In this document: one piece after another, positions 61,500-64,000 of the stretch
How the letters are laid out: each line of letters opens with the position of its first letter
How positions within the stretch are numbered: the first letter of the stretch is position 1
Assembly (NCBI GenBank): GCA_900541975.1
Contig: UQLR01000013.1
Location: 1 to 64,000, forward strand
Length of the DNA: 64,000 bases
Source: an uncultured Oscillospiraceae bacterium
GTDB lineage: Bacteria; Bacillota; Clostridia; Oscillospirales; Acutalibacteraceae
Direction: 5' to 3'
Translations under genes and position numbers: made by a program
Notes under the pieces: generated by a model
What the model was told of the DNA's origin: nothing
Seen by the model: the letters and a program-made list of their open reading frames with translations, nothing else
The model's database searches: none

Positions 61500-62138
61500 A
61501 TGAAGCCGCTGAAAATTGCATTGACAAAGGGCCGCCTGGAAAAAGATACGGTCGCGCTTTTGGAAAAATTGGGATATGATTGTCAGGCGCTTAAAAATAA
61601 AGGGAGAAAGCTGATTCTTCCGGTTGGCAACGGCGAAATTGAGGCCGTACTTGCAAAAGCGCCGGATGTCATCACATATGTGGAGCACGGCGTATGTGAT
61701 CTGGGTGTTGTGGGTAAAGACACCATTTTGGAAAAAGGAACCGCTTTTTTTGAGTTGCTGGACCTGGGCTTTGGCAAATGCCGGTTTGCGCTTGCGGGCA
61801 AAAAGGGAACAGATTTCTTTTCCGGCTATCATACCAAAACCATTGCAACAAAATATCCCAACGTGGCAAGAAATTATTTTGAAAACAAAGGAATGGATAT
61901 CCGCTTTATAAAAATTGAAGGCAGCGTTGAACTGGCGCCTTTGCTGCATCTTTCCGATGCAATTGTAGATATTGTGGAGACAGGCTCTACGTTACGGGAA
62001 AACGGTTTGGAGATTATAGAAGATATTGCGCCGGTTTCTGCAAGGCTGATTGCAAACAACGCGAGCCTGAAACTGAGAAAGCGTGAAATAGAAGCACTGG
62101 TGGAGAAAATGGAACAGGCTATTGCCGGAAAGGAATGA
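61500..62138 (+). CDS. hisG: ATP phosphoribosyltransferase, short form
   Basis: A 212-residue catalytic subunit of the first step of histidine synthesis. KIALTKGRLEKDTVALLEKL opens it; DVITYVEHGVCDLGVVGKDT and DAIVDIVETGSTLRENGLEI are the PRPP-binding regions. The C-terminal regulatory domain of long HisG is absent, so it needs HisZ. AGGAG precedes the ATG, and the stop lies 7 bases before hisD. Confidence 0.95.
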   Translation: MKPLKIALTKGRLEKDTVALLEKLGYDCQALKNKGRKLILPVGNGEIEAVLAKAPDVITYVEHGVCDLGVVGKDTILEKGTAFFELLDLGFGKCRFALAGKKGTDFFSGYHTKTIATKYPNVARNYFENKGMDIRFIKIEGSVELAPLLHLSDAIVDIVETGSTLRENGLEIIEDIAPVSARLIANNASLKLRKREIEALVEKMEQAIAGKE

Positions 62139-62145
62139 GGAAGAG

Positions 62146-63435
62146 ATGTTGACAATTGTAAAGGCAGACAGTGGTGAGCAGCGCCGTTTTATTAACGAGT
62201 TGAAACAAAGGGCGCGGCAAACGGATAAAGACGTGTCCGCCGTTGTTGCACAAATTATAGAAAATGTGCGTGCACATGGCGACCAGGCGGTGCGCGAATA
62301 TACAGAAAAATTTGACGGCATAGCACCGGAGAAGACAGAAGTTTCCCCGCAGGAGATGGCGGCGCTTGCAAAAAGCTGTGCGCCGGCATTTTTGCAGGCG
62401 CTGGAAAAAGCGGCGGAAAATATCCGAAATTTTCATCAACGCCAAGTACAGCAAAGCTGGCTTACCGCTGAAAGCGAAGGGGTTTTGCTAGGGCAGCGCG
62501 TCAGAGGCCTTGCGCGCGTGGGGATTTATGTCCCCGGCGGCACGGCAGCGTATCCGTCCTCGGTGCTGATGAACGCAATTCCTGCTAAAATTGCCGGTGT
62601 GCGGGAAATCGTTATGGTTACGCCGCCTGGAAAAGACGGCAAGCCTAATCCCGACATTATGGCCGCCGCCCGGATCGCAGGTGTAGACCGTGTTTTCCTG
62701 ATGGGTGGGGCGCAGGCGGTGGCAGCGCTTGCCTTTGGCACGCAGACAGTGCCAAAGGTAGACAAAATCGTAGGGCCGGGGAATATTTATGTGGCTACAG
62801 CTAAGAAGCTGCTTTACGGCACAGTGGATATTGACATGATCGCAGGGCCCAGCGAAATATTGGTGATTGCCGATCAAAATGCAAACCCGGATTTTCTCGC
62901 AGCGGATCTGATGTCACAGGCGGAGCACGATGTTCTGGCCTCGGCAATTCTTCTTACAGACAGCCCGGCGCTTGTACAGCGGGTGCAAGAAGCCCTTGCA
63001 AACCAGATTCAAAAGCTTTCCCGCGCAGATATCGTCCGCCGGTCCCTGCGCGACTATGGCGCGATTATTCTGTGTAAAAATATAGATCAGGCGGTAGAAC
63101 TGGCAAACGAGCTGGCTCCGGAGCATTTAGAGGTCTGTACGGAAAATCCAATGGAGTATATCGGCAGGCTAGACAATGCAGGGTCTGTCTTTTTGGGCGC
63201 TTATGCACCCGAACCGCTTGGAGATTATTATGCAGGACCGAACCATGTCTTGCCTACAAGCGGGACCGCGCGCTTTTTTTCGCCGCTGTCGGTAGACAGC
63301 TTTATTAAAAAATCCAGCTTTATATACTATACGGAGGCTGCTTTGCAAAAAGGCGGTGCAGATATTATTGCGCTGGCAAATGCAGAAGGGCTTACGGCAC
63401 ACGCAAACTCCATTAAAGTACGTTTGGAAAAATAA
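62146..63435 (+). CDS. hisD: Histidinol dehydrogenase
   Basis: A 429-residue enzyme for the last two oxidations of histidine synthesis. The zinc and NAD regions are GLARVGIYVPGGTAAYPSSV, DMIAGPSEILVIADQ and DLMSQAEHDVLASAILLT, and the C-terminal PNHVLPTSGTARFFSPLSVD. The ATG at 62146 has GAGGAAG upstream; a longer frame starts inside hisG and lacks a site. Confidence 0.96.
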   Translation: MLTIVKADSGEQRRFINELKQRARQTDKDVSAVVAQIIENVRAHGDQAVREYTEKFDGIAPEKTEVSPQEMAALAKSCAPAFLQALEKAAENIRNFHQRQVQQSWLTAESEGVLLGQRVRGLARVGIYVPGGTAAYPSSVLMNAIPAKIAGVREIVMVTPPGKDGKPNPDIMAAARIAGVDRVFLMGGAQAVAALAFGTQTVPKVDKIVGPGNIYVATAKKLLYGTVDIDMIAGPSEILVIADQNANPDFLAADLMSQAEHDVLASAILLTDSPALVQRVQEALANQIQKLSRADIVRRSLRDYGAIILCKNIDQAVELANELAPEHLEVCTENPMEYIGRLDNAGSVFLGAYAPEPLGDYYAGPNHVLPTSGTARFFSPLSVDSFIKKSSFIYYTEAALQKGGADIIALANAEGLTAHANSIKVRLEK

Positions 63436-63461
63436 TCTCAATTCGCAAAGGATGTATTCGT

Positions 63462-64000
63462 ATGTATACGCTTAATAAAAAAATCCGTAATCTGGCGCCT
63501 TACCAGCCGCTTGCGGGTACATATAAAATTCGGCTTGATGCAAATGAATCTGCCTTTTCTCTGCCGGCCGAAATCGTCAGGCAGATCCACGCGGCGATAG
63601 AAAAAGTTGATTTTAACCGCTATCCGGATCCCAATGCCACACAGCTATGCAACGCCTTTGCTGGTTTTTATGGAATTGACCCCGCCAGCGTAACGGCTGG
63701 GAATGGTTCGGATGAGCTGATCAGTATTCTTCTGTCTGCTTTTTTAATGAAAGGGGAAACGGTAATCACAACAGAACCGGATTTTTCCATGTACCGTTTT
63801 TATGCCTCTTTGTCGGAAGTGCAGTGTATTTGCGTACATAAGCAGGCGGATTTAACCATAGATATAAAAAAGGTGGCAGAAGCTGTGCGGCAGCATCACG
63901 CGGGAATGGTTATCTTTTCAAACCCCTGCAACCCCACATCCAAAGCGTTATGCGCACAAGACGTAGAAGCCTTAATTGCAGATTGTCCGCAGACGCTGGT
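63462..64000 (+). CDS. hisC: Histidinol-phosphate aminotransferase, 5' part
   Basis: An open frame from ATG 63462 (AAAGG at 63446-63450) runs off the window. It begins MYTLNKKIRNLAPYQPLAGT and contains IRLDANESAFSLPAEI, FNRYPDPNATQLCNAF and VTAGNGSDELISILLSAF, the fold-type I aminotransferase pattern of HisC. The window ends before the pyridoxal-phosphate lysine. It follows hisD by 26 bases in the same operon. Confidence 0.92.
   Translation, partial: MYTLNKKIRNLAPYQPLAGTYKIRLDANESAFSLPAEIVRQIHAAIEKVDFNRYPDPNATQLCNAFAGFYGIDPASVTAGNGSDELISILLSAFLMKGETVITTEPDFSMYRFYASLSEVQCICVHKQADLTIDIKKVAEAVRQHHAGMVIFSNPCNPTSKALCAQDVEALIADCPQTL

Noticed and set aside
1..64000. CRISPR array or complete prophage
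   Set aside because: No regularly spaced repeats and no phage structural, terminase or lysis genes were seen.

Overview
The window looks like the chromosome of a low-to-mid GC, spore-forming, strictly Gram-positive gut-type Firmicute of the class Clostridia, most like the Ruminococcaceae/Oscillospiraceae. The grounds are the Firmicutes-type PolC, the pyrH-frr-uppS-cdsA-dxr-rseP-ispG-polC gene order, a 29-residue SpoVM, dockerin-bearing starch proteins of the kind found in Ruminococcus bromii amylosomes, and heavy mobile-element debris of the Tn916/Tn1549/Tn4451 types. The species cannot be named from the sequence alone.

Layout. (1) 1-90: 3' end of tRNA-Asn and its terminator. (2) 268-9496: one seven-gene operon: STAS protein, GH3-family acyl-acid synthetase, anti-sigma-like HATPase, a second GH3 protein, a CapA-type metallophosphatase without signal peptide, and a heterodimeric ABC exporter with one degenerate ATP site. 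This looks like a small-molecule synthesis and export locus under partner-switch control; its product is unknown. (3) 9655-10692: an isolated reverse-strand gene joining a winged helix to a nucleotide-binding deoxyribosyltransferase/TIR-like domain, possibly defence. (4) 10771-22750: mosaic of mobile-element remnants: sigma factor and HTH pair, TnpV, a 4.2-kb direct-repeat-flanked cassette with a sortase-anchored lamin-tail surface protein, an orphan SOS-type promoter, a relaxase/recombinase chimera, a methyltransferase-TetR-MATE cassette sharing an AATGAATA operator, and a truncated serine recombinase. (5) 22855-32846: chromosome again, with a methyltransferase, a dockerin protein, a small membrane protein, SpoVM, then two large CBM26/CBM74-type starch-binding dockerin proteins and a dockerin GH13 amylase. 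Together these form a plausible amylosome (resistant-starch) locus. (6) 32857-33304: ICE remnants.

(7) 33853-41522: an element of about 7.4 kb inserted inside uvrB. The left end keeps a 94-codon truncated uvrB; the right end has a full uvrB, with a 23-bp near-identical core at both junctions. The element carries an active-looking tyrosine integrase, a frameshifted partner integrase, a protein with a catalytically dead C5-methyltransferase fold fused to nuclease-like domains, and an HTH-AAA-DUF1703 protein. The dead-methyltransferase nuclease is the best candidate here for an undescribed defence-type system.

(8) 41233-61460: housekeeping genes: uvrB, a type IIA topoisomerase pair whose B subunit is frameshifted within the Toprim motif, secG, then pyrH, frr, uppS, cdsA, dxr, rseP, ispG, polC, and an AI-2E-family membrane protein. 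(9) 60195-64000: start of a histidine operon, hisZ-hisG-hisD-hisC, with hisC running off the end of the window.
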